Below, one piece after another: positions 54,239-62,488 of a DNA stretch of 64,000 nucleotides (the stretch's first letter is position 1; every line of letters begins with the position of its first letter). The notes beneath the pieces were generated by a model. The model saw nothing but the letters and a program-made list of their open reading frames with translations. It made no database searches and had not been told where the DNA came from. A program made the position numbers and the translations under genes. This DNA comes from Chryseobacterium defluvii (lineage in GTDB: Bacteria > Bacteroidota > Bacteroidia > Flavobacteriales > Weeksellaceae). The stretch covers positions 434,001 through 498,000 of the forward strand of contig NZ_RBXB01000001.1 of assembly GCF_003634775.1 (NCBI RefSeq), written 5' to 3'.

Positions 54239-56173
54239 ATGCTTTCGGTTCAAGGTTTAGGGCTACATCATTCGGGAAATTATTTATTTCAAAATGTCAA
54301 TTTCACCATTAAAAAGGATGATAAAGTTGGTTTGGTAGGTAAAAACGGAGCGGGAAAATCCACTCTGTTGAAAATGCTTTCCGGAGAAATTACATTTTAT
54401 GAAGGAAACGTAGTTCCTGAAGGCAATATCACCATCGGTTTCCTGAAGCAGGACCTTGATTTCGTAAAAGGAAGAACCGTTTGGAATGAAACGATGCAGG
54501 CTTTCGAGCAAATCAATGCCTGGAAAAATGAACTGGAAGATGTGAATCATCAATTGGCAACAAGAACCGATTACGAAAGCGATTCTTATACAAATCTGAT
54601 CAACAGGATGACTGAGCTGAATGACCTTCTTATGAATCATGATGCCTACAACCTGGAGGGTGATATGGAAAAAGTATTATTCGGTTTAGGATTCAAAGCA
54701 GATGATTTCCAGAAAATCACCGATGAATTTTCCGGAGGGTGGAGAATGAGAATTGAATTAGCCAAATTACTTCTTCAAAAGAATGACATCATGCTTCTGG
54801 ATGAGCCCACCAATCACCTGGATATGGAATCCATTATCTGGCTGGAAAATTTCTTGAAAGATTATCCCGGAGCCATTGTATTGGTAAGTCACGACAAACA
54901 GTTCATGACGGCAGTTTGTAACAGGACTTTTGACATCAATAATAAAAAAGTTGACGATTATAAAGCCAATTATTCCAAATATCTGGTTATGCGTGAAGAA
55001 CGCCGCGAAAAACTGATTCAGGCTAAAAAGAATCAGGATGCGGAGATCAAGCAGATGGAGGATAATATTAATAAGTTCCGTGCAAGTGCTACCAAAGCCT
55101 CTTTTGCACAGTCGCTTATTAAAAAATTAGATAAAATTGAACGTATTGAGGTAGATAATGAAGACGTTTCCAAATTCAACATCCGTTTCGTACAGTCTGT
55201 TGTACCGGGGAAAGTGATTTTTGAAGCGGAGAATCTTGGGAAATCTTACGGACAGAAAAAAGTTTTTGATGATGTGGATTTCTTCGTTCAGCGAGGAGAC
55301 AGAATTGCCCTATTAGGACAAAACGGACAGGGAAAAACCACGTTGGCTAAAATTCTTGCCGGCGATATCAAAGATTATTCAGGAACATGGAATTTGGGGC
55401 ATAATGTGAATATCGGATACTTTGCCCAGAATCAGGAAGAAGTTTTAACTCCTAATAAAACGGTTTTAGAAGAAGCCGAAGATGCGGCTACCGAAGAAAC
55501 CAGACCGAGAGTAAGAGACTTATTAGGATCATTCCTTTTCCAGGGAGAAGCCGTAAGTAAGAAAACAAAAGTACTTTCGGGAGGGGAAAGAAACCGTTTA
55601 GCACTTTGTAAATTATTGTTACGTCCTTTCAATACATTGATCATGGACGAACCTACAAACCACTTGGATATCCAGTCAAAAGAAATCATCAAGCTTGCTT
55701 TACAGAAATTTGAAGGGACCTTGATCGTAATTTCGCACGACAGGGAGTTCCTGCAGGGACTTTGTGATAAAATCTTTGAATTCCGTGACGGAAAAATGAA
55801 AGAATTCCTGGGGAATATTGATGAATACCTGGAATACAGACAAAAAGAGACCATCAGGGAAATTTCTGCGGAAAAAGCAAAACTTCATGGTGAAGAAGAG
55901 AAAGCTGAGGTTAAAGCTAAGGTTGAGGAAAAACCGGCTGCAAACAATAATCCGTCGTCTGCGATTGTAAGTAAAGAGCAGAAGAATATTCAGAATAAAA
56001 TCAAAAAAGTAGAAGAAAAAATCTCCGAGCTTGAAACCCTGATTGAAGAAATGGAAGCTTCCTTCACGAAAGAAAACCCTTCCGATGAAACATTAGAGAA
56101 ATATAATAAAGCAAAAGAAGAATTAGACGTAACATTACAGGAATGGGAATATTTAGGAACCCAACTGGATTAA
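54239..56173 (+). CDS. ABC-F family ATP-binding protein
   Basis: 644 aa with two ABC ATPase domains and no membrane domain (ABC-F, EttA/Uup/YheS class acting on the ribosome). Domain 1: GKNGAGKSTLLKML (Walker A), the FSGGWRMRIELAKLL signature, LDEPTNHLDME (Walker B). The linker EERREKLIQAKKNQDAEIKQMEDNINKFRASATKASFAQS is the inter-domain coiled region. Domain 2: LGQNGQGKTTLAKIL, LSGGERNRLALCKLLL, MDEPTNHLDIQ. The C-terminal coiled coil (about 570-644, KNIQNKIKKVEEKISELETLIEEMEASF) fits Uup-like proteins. Roles in translation or antibiotic protection are possible. Confidence 0.92.
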   Translation: MLSVQGLGLHHSGNYLFQNVNFTIKKDDKVGLVGKNGAGKSTLLKMLSGEITFYEGNVVPEGNITIGFLKQDLDFVKGRTVWNETMQAFEQINAWKNELEDVNHQLATRTDYESDSYTNLINRMTELNDLLMNHDAYNLEGDMEKVLFGLGFKADDFQKITDEFSGGWRMRIELAKLLLQKNDIMLLDEPTNHLDMESIIWLENFLKDYPGAIVLVSHDKQFMTAVCNRTFDINNKKVDDYKANYSKYLVMREERREKLIQAKKNQDAEIKQMEDNINKFRASATKASFAQSLIKKLDKIERIEVDNEDVSKFNIRFVQSVVPGKVIFEAENLGKSYGQKKVFDDVDFFVQRGDRIALLGQNGQGKTTLAKILAGDIKDYSGTWNLGHNVNIGYFAQNQEEVLTPNKTVLEEAEDAATEETRPRVRDLLGSFLFQGEAVSKKTKVLSGGERNRLALCKLLLRPFNTLIMDEPTNHLDIQSKEIIKLALQKFEGTLIVISHDREFLQGLCDKIFEFRDGKMKEFLGNIDEYLEYRQKETIREISAEKAKLHGEEEKAEVKAKVEEKPAANNNPSSAIVSKEQKNIQNKIKKVEEKISELETLIEEMEASFTKENPSDETLEKYNKAKEELDVTLQEWEYLGTQLD

Positions 56174-56226
56174 ATATTTTTAGAATTTAATAAGCAGGCT
56201 TTAATTTTTAATTTAAATTATTTTCA

Positions 56227-56234
56227 TACTTTTG
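56227..56234 (+). promoter_or_regulatory. Putative -7 element for the zinc-locus small protein
   Basis: TACTTTTG, 6 nt before an ATG at 56240 and 30 nt before the preferred ATG 56264. No -33 TTTG is evident. Confidence 0.45.
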
Positions 56235-56263
56235 AAGAAATGATTTTTAAAGAAAGCAGACAA

Positions 56264-56596
56264 ATGAAGAACTTTATCTCCAAACTTTTGTTTGGGATAT
56301 ACTTTATTGCGCTGTTTTCTCAAAATTTTCACCATCACGATTCCTTTGATTACTTCAAAGACGGAAACTTTAAAAAATCTGAAAATACGATTTCAAAAAA
56401 CGTTGCTAAAGAAAAAGCCGGTGACTGTTTGGCTTGTCATTTCTTAGCAAACGGACATACATTGGTTCCTGAAGAATTCAGTTTTACTTTTGAATCTTAT
56501 ACTCATGAGGTAAAGCAGATCATTGCTGTTCAGGAAAAAGTGTGGTCTCAAACCAAATTTACTTTCCAGCTTCGGGGTCCACCCTTCATTTCATAA
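56264..56596 (+). CDS. Small secreted His/Cys-rich protein
   Basis: 110 aa from ATG 56264 (MKNFISKLLFGIYFIALFSQNFHHHDSF); an in-frame ATG at 56240 is possible. The N-terminus is a signal peptide or anchor, followed by HHHD, and a conserved CLACHFLANGH block with Cys and His residues suited to metal binding. Ends LRGPPFIS. It precedes a ZnuD-like TonB receptor and an acidic/His-rich lipoprotein, so a zinc or other metal chaperone function is inferred. Family not certain. Confidence 0.7.
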   Translation: MKNFISKLLFGIYFIALFSQNFHHHDSFDYFKDGNFKKSENTISKNVAKEKAGDCLACHFLANGHTLVPEEFSFTFESYTHEVKQIIAVQEKVWSQTKFTFQLRGPPFIS

Positions 56597-56705
56597 TTCA
56601 TAGATTTCATATTGGATTTCTTAATGATCTTATCGGCTTAAATAATTCTTAATGGTGAAATGATATCCATTAAGGACGTGTTAAATGGTAAGAATATCAA
56701 GCAGA

Positions 56706-56721
56706 ATGTAAATATTTACAT
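56706..56721. promoter_or_regulatory. Perfect 16-bp palindrome upstream of TonB receptor
   Basis: ATGTAAATATTTACAT is fully self-complementary. It covers the expected -33 region of a TACTTTG -7-like element (56738-56744) for the receptor gene. A Fur-family (Zur) operator is plausible. Confidence 0.55.
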
Positions 56722-56811
56722 CATACACGGTACCGGTTACTTTGTATAAATATCCAATTCAAACATTTTTTAGTTAAAAAAAGTACTGTCTAAGTACACA
56801 ATCTATTTACA

Positions 56812-59196
56812 ATGAAATTGATATATAGTTTATTGCTGGTCTTTTGTGGATTGGTATTAACGAATGCACAGAAAACATATACTGTACAGGGAACCATTCA
56901 GGATTTTCACGATAAAACCATGCTGGAAAATGCAGAAGTGAAAATTGGTGATTTCACCACAAAAACTGATAAAAAAGGAAGGTTTTCATTCGATAAAATT
57001 CCCGCAGGAACTTATGCTCTTGTAGCGAAGCATTCTGAATGTAACGATTATACTGAAAATATAGAAGTTCAGCAGGATCTTCATCTGGCGATCACTCTGG
57101 AGCATCATAGCGAAGAGATCGAAACCGTCAATCTGCACGGAAGCCATAAAACTAACGGTTCATTAATTGTCAAAACACTCGATAAATCGGAAATCGAAAA
57201 GAATTCTACTGAGAATTTGGGGAATTTATTATCCAGAATATCAGGAGTTACGGCATTAAAAACAGGAAATAATATTACGAAACCTGTCATTCATGGTTTG
57301 TATGGAAGCCGCGTTTCTATTTTGAACAATGGCGTGAAAATGGCGGAACAGGAATGGGGAGTAGAACATGCCCCGAATGTAGACGTCAATGATTTTGAAC
57401 ATATAGACGTGGTGAAAGGTGCTTCAGCACTGAAGTATGGAAATGAAGGTGTAGGCGGAGTGGTGGTTTTAGAACCATCAATACTGCCTAAAAAAGATAC
57501 TCTGATGGGGAATATAAAGCTTTCGGGAATTTCTAACGGCAGAGGAGGGGAAATCTCTGCCAATATTGCGAAAGCCTGGGAAAATCAATGGTTTGTAAAA
57601 GCGGGTGGAAGCTATAAAAAGTTAGGAGACCTGTATATTCCTCATCATACTCTTCAGAACACCGGAGCGGAAGTGAACTCTTTTAATTTTTCTTTTGGGA
57701 ATCATAGCTTTATGCAGGGTTTTGATGTTTCATACAGCGGAATCAATCAGGAATTTGGGATTTATAAAGGAGCACATCTGGGAAGTACATTAGATTATTA
57801 TAATGCATTGACTTTCGGACAAGCTTATTTTCTGGACGATTTCAGTTATGACATTACCAACCCGAAGCAGGAGGTAAGCCACCATATTGCTAAAATTTCA
57901 GCGTACAAACGTTTTGCCAACTTTGGAAAATTAACCTTTCAGTACAGTTTTCAGTTGAACCGCCGTAAAGAGTATGATATCAGAAGAGGCGAATTAAATG
58001 ATCTTCCATCAATGGATTTGAGATTAATTACCCATTCTGCAAGTCTTACACACTTTATTGAAAGAGGAAACTGGAGCCTCGAGAGTGGTATCTCCGCGGC
58101 ATTTCAGGATAATTATCCAAATCCGGACACAAAGGCGAGACGTTTGATCCCGGATTATTACCGATATGATGCGGGAGCATTTTCTGTATTTAAATACCGC
58201 TTCAATTCAAAATTCAATGCAGAAGCAGGAATCAGATACGATTTCAGCAGATATGACGCCTATAAATATTATGATGAAAACGAATGGAATGATAAATACG
58301 CAACGATTTTCCCGGAATTTTTCATCCAGAAAAATGATAGCAGGGTTTTAACCCGTCCTATCTTAGATTATCATAATTTTTCGGCGAATCTTGGCCTGAA
58401 TTATAAGCCTGATAATAATCTTGAGTTTAAATTGAACCTGTCCAGAGCAGACAGAACCCCGAATCCGGCAGAATTATTTGCAGATGGTCTTCACCATTCA
58501 GCGGCAGTCATGGAAAAAGGAGATCTGACGATTAAAAAAGAAGAGATTTATAATGCCAATCTTTCCATTTCAGCTCATCTCAACATATTGAAAGGATTGC
58601 ATATAGAAGCTAATCCCTATATTATGTTTTCCGACAGCTTTATCAACCAGGTTCCTGTAGGAATACAGTCTACCAACAGAGGAGTTTTCCCGGTTTGGAA
58701 CTATCAACAGATCAAGGCAAGAATTTTTGGTATTGATGCAGATGCTGAGCTTAAAATTCTGGATAACCTGAAATGGAATACAGGTTTCAGCTTTCTGAGA
58801 GGAGATGATCTTACTCATAATGAACCTTTGATCCTGATGATGCCTGCCAATTTGAGAAATACATTGGAATTGAAGCTGGATAAGCCGAGAAACTTTTATA
58901 TAAGTCTTGAAAATATGAATGTATTCAAGCAAAACCGGTTCCCGGTAAGGAATCAGAATGTTGATTTTATTCAGGATGGTGAATTGGTGACAAGGGAGAT
59001 AGATTTTAGTTCTACTCCTGCCGCTTATTCTATTTTCAATGCTTCCGTAGGAGCCGATCTTTTCAAAAACCTAAATCTGAATTTCAGGATCAACAACCTA
59101 TTTAATACAGAGTACCGTGAATATCTTAACCGATTAAGATATTACATGCCGGAATCCGGAAGAAACTTTATCGTTACTCTTAAATACAATTTTTAA
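56812..59196 (+). CDS. TonB-dependent receptor, ZnuD-like
   Basis: 794-aa outer-membrane transporter. Order: signal peptide (GLVLTNAQ), carboxypeptidase-D regulatory-like domain (about 20-105, TVQGTIQDFHDKTMLENAEV), plug domain (NLGNLLSRISGVTALKTGNNITKPVIHGLYGSRVSI…VEHAPNVDVNDFEHIDVVKGASALKYG) and a 22-strand barrel ending VTLKYNF. ADRTPNPAELFADGLHHSAAVMEKGDL resembles the zinc receptor ZnuD region (PxxxELxxxGxHxA). Flanked by metal-binding-type genes, so zinc (or copper) uptake is inferred. Own palindromic promoter element upstream. Confidence 0.88.
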   Translation: MKLIYSLLLVFCGLVLTNAQKTYTVQGTIQDFHDKTMLENAEVKIGDFTTKTDKKGRFSFDKIPAGTYALVAKHSECNDYTENIEVQQDLHLAITLEHHSEEIETVNLHGSHKTNGSLIVKTLDKSEIEKNSTENLGNLLSRISGVTALKTGNNITKPVIHGLYGSRVSILNNGVKMAEQEWGVEHAPNVDVNDFEHIDVVKGASALKYGNEGVGGVVVLEPSILPKKDTLMGNIKLSGISNGRGGEISANIAKAWENQWFVKAGGSYKKLGDLYIPHHTLQNTGAEVNSFNFSFGNHSFMQGFDVSYSGINQEFGIYKGAHLGSTLDYYNALTFGQAYFLDDFSYDITNPKQEVSHHIAKISAYKRFANFGKLTFQYSFQLNRRKEYDIRRGELNDLPSMDLRLITHSASLTHFIERGNWSLESGISAAFQDNYPNPDTKARRLIPDYYRYDAGAFSVFKYRFNSKFNAEAGIRYDFSRYDAYKYYDENEWNDKYATIFPEFFIQKNDSRVLTRPILDYHNFSANLGLNYKPDNNLEFKLNLSRADRTPNPAELFADGLHHSAAVMEKGDLTIKKEEIYNANLSISAHLNILKGLHIEANPYIMFSDSFINQVPVGIQSTNRGVFPVWNYQQIKARIFGIDADAELKILDNLKWNTGFSFLRGDDLTHNEPLILMMPANLRNTLELKLDKPRNFYISLENMNVFKQNRFPVRNQNVDFIQDGELVTREIDFSSTPAAYSIFNASVGADLFKNLNLNFRINNLFNTEYREYLNRLRYYMPESGRNFIVTLKYNF

Positions 59197-59224
59197 TTAT
59201 TAATTATTTCAAATTTAAATCAAA

Positions 59225-59791
59225 ATGAAAAAAATATTCAACATAACACTAGTTCTTTTTGCTGCTATTTTATTATTCTCTTGTAGAAATGATGATAATG
59301 ATATCCCTGAAGATATCCATGAGCATGAGGAAATCGAAAAGCTTGTAGTTAAGGTAACAAATAAAAATGACGCTACTGATGTTCAGACAATCAATTATGT
59401 TGGCGGACAGGCAGATACAAGTCTGCATTTGCACCAGGGAAATGTTTATAATGTGGAACTGGATTTTCAGGTAAAACATAATGATCACTACGACAGTGCT
59501 AATGGCGAAATCGAAGAAGAAAAAGATGAACATTTCATTACTTACAATTTTGCAGGAGTTAATGTCAATGTCTTAAGAGCAGCCAATGATCTTGTAAGAA
59601 CCGATGGGAAAAAAGTAGGACTTAAAACGGAATGGACAGTTACTTCCGCTCCATCTGCCGCCAAAGTGAATATTAAATTGATCCATGCACCTACTTCGGT
59701 AAATGATAATTCGCCTTCGGCTACCAACCAGTTGGGAAGTGTTACGGGAGGAGAAAGTGATGTAGACGCTTTAATTAATGTTGTTCAATAA
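59225..59791 (+). CDS. Acidic/His-rich lipoprotein, TonB-receptor partner
   Basis: 188 aa. Lipoprotein signal LLFSC (lipobox), then a mature N-terminus rich in Asp/Glu/His (NDDNDIPEDIHEHEEIE), a likely metal-binding segment. The body is beta-rich with additional acidic and His patches (LHLHQGN, KHNDHYDSANGEIEEEKDEHF). 28 bp after the receptor stop, same transcript. Predicted surface metal-capture partner of the receptor; inference from composition and context. Confidence 0.8.
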   Translation: MKKIFNITLVLFAAILLFSCRNDDNDIPEDIHEHEEIEKLVVKVTNKNDATDVQTINYVGGQADTSLHLHQGNVYNVELDFQVKHNDHYDSANGEIEEEKDEHFITYNFAGVNVNVLRAANDLVRTDGKKVGLKTEWTVTSAPSAAKVNIKLIHAPTSVNDNSPSATNQLGSVTGGESDVDALINVVQ

Positions 59792-59831
59792 TAAGCTTCT
59801 AAGATAAAGTAATACTGAAAAGTATTATAGT

Positions 59832-59867
59832 AAAACAGTAGTAAGTCCGGACTTACTACTGTTTTTG
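59832..59867 (+). terminator. Strong terminator of the zinc locus
   Basis: A perfect 34-bp palindrome: AAAACAGTAGTAAGTCC (59832-59848) and its complement (59849-59865), then T residues. Confidence 0.85.
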
Positions 59868-60027
59868 TTTTAAATTCATTGGAAATTTTATCTGATATTC
59901 CAATAATGTTGAAAGAATTTTGTTACCCAGGACACGGATAAAACCATCGAAATTTAGGATAGTTTTTTATTTAACATTATTTAGCTTTTAAGTTGACTTT
60001 AAATGAGTGATTTTCATAAAAATTTCA

Positions 60028-60035
60028 TATTTTTG
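60028..60035 (+). promoter_or_regulatory. Putative -7 element for trigger factor
   Basis: TATTTTTG followed by CA, 22 nt before the tig ATG. Confidence 0.5.
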
Positions 60036-60057
60036 CAACCTAAAATTTTAATCAATA

Positions 60058-61392
60058 ATGAAGGTTACCGCACAAAACCATGATGATGTAAGTGCATTGC
60101 TTACAGTGACATTGGAAAAATCTGACTACAAAGAAAAAGTAGAGAAGCAATTGATTAATTATGCTAAAAATGCGCAAGTTCCTGGTTTCAGAAAAGGGAA
60201 AGTGCCTTTAAGTATGGTTAGAAAACAATATGAAGCAGGTATTGCATTCGAAGAAATCAACAAGCAGGTTTCTGATGCTTTGAACAACTATGTGAACGAA
60301 AACAAATTAAGATTAGTTGGTCAGCCTGTTCCTCAGCCCGTAAATGAATTCGATTACAATGCGGATCAGTTACAAGTTGCTTTTGAAGTAGGGTACGAAC
60401 CTGAATTCACTATAGATTTAGCTAAATATGAAGCTCCTCACTACAAAGTAGAGGCTTCTGAAAAAGAAATCAATAAAAGCATTGAAAACATGCAGAAGCG
60501 TTTCGCTGAGCAGGTTCCACAGGATAAAATCACTAAAGATTCTTACGTTGCTTTAGAAATTTCTCAGGTAGTTGAAGAAGATGCTGAAGGAGAACACCAC
60601 CACCATCCGAAGAATGTTACCATTACAGCTGAAAACAAAGAAGCTTTCAAATTGGTAAAATCTTTGAAAATGGACGGAACTGTAAGAGTATCTAAAGAAA
60701 CTCTTGCCGGTGACGAAGAATTGGCAAAAGAATTAGGATTCAGCAAAGAAGAAGTAGAGCACTTGCACCACAATGAAGTTGAAGTGAAAGTAAGAGATTT
60801 CTATTCTTTGAATCTTGCTGAGCTTAACCAGGAGCTTTTCGATAAAGTATATGGAGAAGGAAACATCAAGTCGGAAGAGGAGCTTAAAGAAAAAGTGAAA
60901 TCTGAGTTGGATGAATATTTCCAGCAAAATGCTGATGTTCACTTTGTGAATAAAGTATTGGAACAGGTTTCTGAAAAAGAAGAAGTAAAACTTCCGGAAT
61001 CTTTCCTTGTGAAGTGGTTACTATTCTCTAACCAGAACATCCAGACTGAAGAGCAGGCGAAAGAAATCCTTGAAGCAGAGAAAAATCAATTGAAATATCA
61101 GATCATTGAAGGTAAATTGATGACTGATAACGAAATCAATCTTGATTATGCTGATGTTTTAGCACAAGCTGAGCAATTGGTAAGAAACCAGTTAGCAATT
61201 TATGGAATCCACCACTTAGGAGATGAAGAAATCCAGAAATATGCTGTTGAGATGTTGAAAGATCAGGAACAGGTAAGACAAATCTCTTCTGAGGTTGCTA
61301 TGACTAAACTTAAAGATGTTATCCTTGAGAAAGCCAGCAAAAAAGAAACTAAAATTTCTCACGACGAATTTTTAGCAGAGCTTAAAAAATAA
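60058..61392 (+). CDS. tig: Trigger factor, ribosome-associated chaperone
   Basis: 444 aa. The N-terminal ribosome-binding domain has the GFRKGKVPLSMV signature loop (E. coli G-F-R-x-G-K-x-P). The PPIase-like middle domain (about 150-245) is divergent and contains a His-rich insert, GEHHHHPKN at about residues 178-186, plus EHLHHNEVEV. The C-terminal helical arms follow (LAELNQELFDKVYGEGNIKSEEELKEKVKSEL). It aids nascent-chain folding. The His inserts are unusual for trigger factor and could bind metal. Confidence 0.93.
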   Translation: MKVTAQNHDDVSALLTVTLEKSDYKEKVEKQLINYAKNAQVPGFRKGKVPLSMVRKQYEAGIAFEEINKQVSDALNNYVNENKLRLVGQPVPQPVNEFDYNADQLQVAFEVGYEPEFTIDLAKYEAPHYKVEASEKEINKSIENMQKRFAEQVPQDKITKDSYVALEISQVVEEDAEGEHHHHPKNVTITAENKEAFKLVKSLKMDGTVRVSKETLAGDEELAKELGFSKEEVEHLHHNEVEVKVRDFYSLNLAELNQELFDKVYGEGNIKSEEELKEKVKSELDEYFQQNADVHFVNKVLEQVSEKEEVKLPESFLVKWLLFSNQNIQTEEQAKEILEAEKNQLKYQIIEGKLMTDNEINLDYADVLAQAEQLVRNQLAIYGIHHLGDEEIQKYAVEMLKDQEQVRQISSEVAMTKLKDVILEKASKKETKISHDEFLAELKK

Positions 61393-61412
61393 TTTATTTG
61401 AAATAGATTGAT

Positions 61413-61443
61413 AAAACCACCGGAATTTCTGGTGGTTTTTTTA
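61413..61443 (+). terminator. Terminator of tig
   Basis: AAAACCACCGGAA (61413-61425) pairs with TTCTGGTGGTTTT (61427-61439) with one wobble, then T. The rest of the gap to 61645 shows no convincing gene. Confidence 0.8.
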
Positions 61444-61645
61444 TTGTTGGACAGAGAATGTCAATTTTTGGAGGAAATTTTTGTTTATGAAGTATTCCCA
61501 GAAAGTACGGGATGCCTATTGACCGGGCAGGATTTGAATGTGATTTGGCTTTCATATACTGAAAGTACAAACGGTAAAGAAATAAAATGTAGCCTATTCA
61601 GTCATGTCAATCAATATTCATATATTTACGGACTAAATTAAATAT

Positions 61646-62332
61646 ATGAAAAAGTTCATTCTTCCATTTTTCTGTGCCGTTTTGTTTACTACTTCAGTAA
61701 CTGCACAGCAAACCACGGCGGCTTCAGTAAAGACGGAAGCTACGAAATCAAAATTAACCTCTAAAGAAGTAATTGATAATTATCTTAAAGCTTTAGGAGG
61801 AAAAGATAAATTGCAGGCTATAAAATCTACTATTATAGATAATACAGTAGAGGTACAAGGAATGCAGGTTGCTATGACAACTAAGAAAATGGGAAATAAG
61901 TTCAAATCTGAACAATCCGTAATGGGTCAGAAAATGGTTCAGGTTTTTGATGGTGAAAAAGGATATTTCGATCAGATGGGGCAGAAAATGGATATTCCTG
62001 CCGATAAAATTGCGGATTTAAAAAAGAGCCAGGTTATTGAAGCGCTAAGCTATGATGCTGCGACTTTCAAAACAGTAACCACTGAGAAAATCGACGGAAA
62101 AGATTATAACGTATTGTCTTCTGATAAAGGAAAATTCTATTTTGATGCTTCTACAGGGTTATTGTATAAGTCCACTTCGGAAGAAGGAACGGCAGTTGTT
62201 AAAGGGTATATGACGGTGGACGGGATAAAATTCCCTTCTGAAATAGAAGCGGAAGGAAACGGCCAAAAAGTAGTGATTAAAACCAGTAAAGTCGTAATGA
62301 ATACCGGAGTTACGGATGCGGATTTCAAATAA
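61646..62332 (+). CDS. Secreted LolA-like protein, upstream of M16 peptidase
   Basis: 228 aa with a signal peptide (FCAVLFTTSVTAQ). After SKEVIDNYLKALGGKDKLQAIKSTIIDNTVEVQGMQ comes a beta-rich fold with repeated GQKM segments (SVMGQKMVQVFDGEKGYFDQMGQKM), ending in a YMTVDGIKFPSEIEAEGNGQKVVIKTSKVVMNTGV strand series. This matches LolA/outer-membrane-lipoprotein-sorting-like folds that in Bacteroidota are often linked to M16 peptidases. It is separated from the following M16 gene by its own terminator. Function unknown. Confidence 0.75.
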   Translation: MKKFILPFFCAVLFTTSVTAQQTTAASVKTEATKSKLTSKEVIDNYLKALGGKDKLQAIKSTIIDNTVEVQGMQVAMTTKKMGNKFKSEQSVMGQKMVQVFDGEKGYFDQMGQKMDIPADKIADLKKSQVIEALSYDAATFKTVTTEKIDGKDYNVLSSDKGKFYFDASTGLLYKSTSEEGTAVVKGYMTVDGIKFPSEIEAEGNGQKVVIKTSKVVMNTGVTDADFK

Positions 62333-62353
62333 GATAAAACTCTTAAAACGATA

Positions 62354-62381
62354 AAAAAGCCGGGCAATTGCCCGGCTTTTT
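62354..62381 (+). terminator. Terminator after the LolA-like gene
   Basis: AAAAAGCCGGGCAA (62354-62367) and TTGCCCGGCTTTTT (62368-62381), a perfect palindrome. Confidence 0.85.
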
Positions 62382-62488
62382 GTTATATGAATAAATTTAA
62401 CTCAATTTTAACTAAAATATGAATGATTTCATTTCCACACCTGGTGAATAATTGATTATTTTTAATCTCGGAAATAAAATCAGATTAT

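Noticed and set aside
61408..61641. 77-codon frame after tig
   Set aside because: It begins with TTG inside the tig terminator, has no family-like features and uses low-complexity AT-rich DNA. Not supported as a gene.
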